Part shown: one piece after another, positions 62,201-64,000 of the stretch
Layout of the letters: each line of letters begins with the position of its first letter
How positions within the stretch are numbered: position 1 is the first letter of the stretch
Assembly: GCA_963921425.1 (NCBI GenBank)
Contig: OY992834.1
Span: forward strand, 13,065,271-13,129,270
DNA: 64,000 bases
Direction: 5' to 3'
DNA from: Dryas octopetala
Lineage: Eukaryota > Streptophyta > Magnoliopsida > Rosales > Rosaceae
Notes under the pieces: generated by a model
Databases searched by the model: none
Told to the model about the DNA's origin: nothing
Seen by the model: only the letters and a program-made list of their open reading frames with translations
Made by a program: the position numbers and the translations under genes

Positions 62201-63859
62201 TATTGATGTGATTTCGCACCCTATTCTTAGACCATCACTCAATCTGTTGTGAGCTGTAAAAATCCCTTTCATTTATTGATTCAATTCAATGCCATGTGAA
62301 TTTATGTTTCAGATCTTGTATTGAATCCAACAGTACTACGTAACCACACCACATTATACCTGATCAGAAGGTGAGGTCCCACATTCTCCAGAGAGGTCAT
62401 GGACATACAGTACTGCGGTTGGTAGATGTGAAAGGACAGCAAGTGTCAATTTTTCCAAATTATTTCTGTCCTCTGCAGCACAAAAAAGTTGCAATGACAA
62501 GCCAATAGAGCAACAAGGAAACATAAACACCAACCACAACCACAGTCCATTTGAAAGCAAAAAACTTAGCATAACATATCTTAATCATAAGTGGTCATGT
62601 AACTGAAAAAAAATATAATTGGGTGGTTCATCCATTTGGCCTTATGCCAAATAATGAGATAAATCATAACACCAACTTACAATTAGAGTGCTCCAAAGCA
62701 GCATATAACTGAAAAAACTAAAATAATTACTGTACTCCTGGGTAGGAAATGTTTATAAGTTTTCTTTTTACTATTTCCAGATACAAAAGCAGGTTATTAC
62801 CTTATAATTTTAAAGGCCAAAACACGCTTCATGATGGATCTATCACCAGAATGAGGAAACCATAGTGTTACGCTAAAAAATGAGCTAGACTTGTATCTTT
62901 TGAATTTCAAGAAAAACGAACTCGATTCAACCCTCTTCTGGTAGGCTAAATAAATTCAATCAGATTCTTTGTCAAACACATCTAATTATTTTAACCTTTC
63001 AGGAAACAATAACATAAGCACTCTCCATCAGAAGTCACATATCAATTGTTCCCTCAGCAATTTAGAGTTATCAACCTGGACCCAAGCACTCCTTGTCAAT
63101 ACAGTGCTCTGATTTAACTGACTGAACACCATGGAGAAACAGAAAAAATTTCTTACCAAACCCAATTAACCAGTGTCATCAATCCATGGAAAAAACCTGA
63201 GCATATACATTGCAAGTGAAAAGATCAGACGAACCAGTGGTGCTTTAACCAGAGTAAGATTACAGTGCAATTGACTGACAGAAATATACCTTTCCTCAGA
63301 TGCAGGGCAAAAGATAATAGAAGGTATTACAAGTTTACAACTTTTGATCTTGTTTAAAAGCCAGTTATCTAGCCAAAAACCATTTTTTATGCCAAACATT
63401 AGAGCCAAAGAAAGCATCCCTTAAAATTTCTGAGCTCATGTGATGCCAAATCATTTTTTTTTTTGCATGTATATATGTATAAATATATATGGTTCCTAAA
63501 AGTTCTGCATTAGAAGCACAAGTTTATTCATCACATATAAATTAATGGATGAAAAATTGAAATGAGAGTTCTAAATGAGCTCAACTCAAAAGTTCACCTC
63601 TGAGCGCAACGAATTAAACATAAGCACTCTAAACTACAGAAAACCAACTGCCAGTAGCTTACCATCACATCTCTTCAACAGGCCAGGAGTGTCTGTCACC
63701 TGCAGTCAATTTCTAGATATAACTAAAATTTAAGATATAAAATCCAAAACATATATTGCATTCGCAATATTAGAGAAATTGACTAACCTGAAAAGTCTGT
63801 TGGTCTAACATAATATGACCCATTAGTATTCCTCTTGTTGTGAAAGGGTAGTTGCAAAT
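59294..63859 (-). CDS. NOG1-like GTPase, organelle type, 3' part (5' end outside the window)
   Basis: Visible exons, in transcript order, are 63859-63788, 63699-63663, 62472-62360, 60160-59954 and 59386-59294. They join in frame to 173 C-terminal residues with a stop. Visible motifs: ICNYPFTTRGILMGH, the G3 VTDTPGLL, EDRNNLEKLTLAVLSHLPTAVLYVHD, GECGTSPSDQ, the G4 SKCD, and G5-like HVSVKNEVGL. These are the Obg/NOG1 GTPase core. The closest match I recall is the plant protein encoded by pigment-defective PDE318, a NOG1-like, organelle-type GTPase, rather than nucleolar NOG1 itself, because it ends soon after the G domain. Role by family: ribosome large-subunit assembly. The P-loop and N-terminus lie beyond 64000, so targeting cannot be judged. 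Confidence 0.88.
61168..62045 (+). mobile_element. 5'-truncated L1-type LINE in a NOG1-like intron
   Basis: The plus strand encodes the end of LINE ORF2: PWLYNLSRSQDEVIARM, then LLHILEGIRLHTSREDLRRW, LLDSKGKFSVNSYFRRL and RSRPHMCLSP, the zinc-binding (zf-RVT) region after the reverse transcriptase. Later IWEIWWRRNKRIF matches the LINE C-terminus. The frame is broken in places. A 3' poly(A) run ends at about 62044. Flanks GATCTTCACTTGAG (61154-61167) and GATCTTAACTTGAG (62046-62059) agree at 13 of 14, a target-site duplication. It is antisense to the host gene, inside the intron between the exons at 62360-62472 and 59954-60160. Confidence 0.88.
62473..63662. other. intron of the NOG1-like gene
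   Basis: AT-rich, no further element recognised. A minus-strand frame at 63166-63417 has no family resemblance. Confidence 0.5.
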
Positions 63860-64000
63860 CTAAATCGAAAGAAAAGGGAAAAAAAATGAAAATAACAATT
63901 AATAGTAATAATGAAGAATAAATTTTTCATACTATCACAAAAACAAAATCATAAACTTCCATACAACAATGGATGGTCAACCCATTCAAGAATAGATGAT

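Overview
The window is nuclear DNA from a flowering plant, almost certainly a eudicot. It is AT-rich, its genes carry spliceosomal introns (GT..AG), its coding sequences match plant-specific or plant-type families, and the space between genes is packed with plant transposon classes (MULE, hAT, PIF/Harbinger and CACTA MITEs, plant LINEs and SINEs, a TRIM and solo LTRs). I cannot name the species. Layout, left to right: a Rab GTPase of the RABH1/Rab6 type on the minus strand (coding 1997-6932, six exons, 208 aa); a 12 kb gene-poor stretch of short inverted-repeat elements, a B3-domain relic and a 1.6 kb hAT-type element (about 7.2-18.3 kb); a purine permease on the plus strand (19328-21823, two coding exons, 368 aa); more MITEs and a TRIM; a small secreted four-cysteine protein on the plus strand (26859-27191); two solo LTRs and a LINE fragment (27.4-32.3 kb); a GC-rich intronless gene of an OCTOPUS-like family on the minus strand (37980-38984); a long gene-poor AT-rich stretch (39-52 kb) holding a fold-back MULE and a PIF MITE; a single-repeat MYB gene on the minus strand (52195-52551); three further MITE-class elements; PIG-P of GPI-anchor synthesis on the plus strand (56738-58171, four coding exons, 228 aa); and, convergent with it, the 3' half of an organelle-type NOG1-like GTPase on the minus strand (59294 to beyond 63859), with a truncated LINE in one intron. 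The genes do not form a pathway. They are ordinary, independently regulated plant genes: vesicle traffic, purine/cytokinin transport, a putative secreted peptide, a membrane-linked plant-specific protein, a transcription factor, ER GPI-GlcNAc transferase, and a ribosome-assembly type GTPase. I find no unknown multi-gene system. The most unusual items are the symmetrical four-Cys secreted protein, the SRM1-type MYB that has one MYB repeat and a tandemly duplicated 21-residue tail, the duplicated splice-acceptor/start-codon block of PIG-P, and several elements whose target-site duplications can be read directly, including a fold-back MULE and a nearly perfect 361-bp hairpin.
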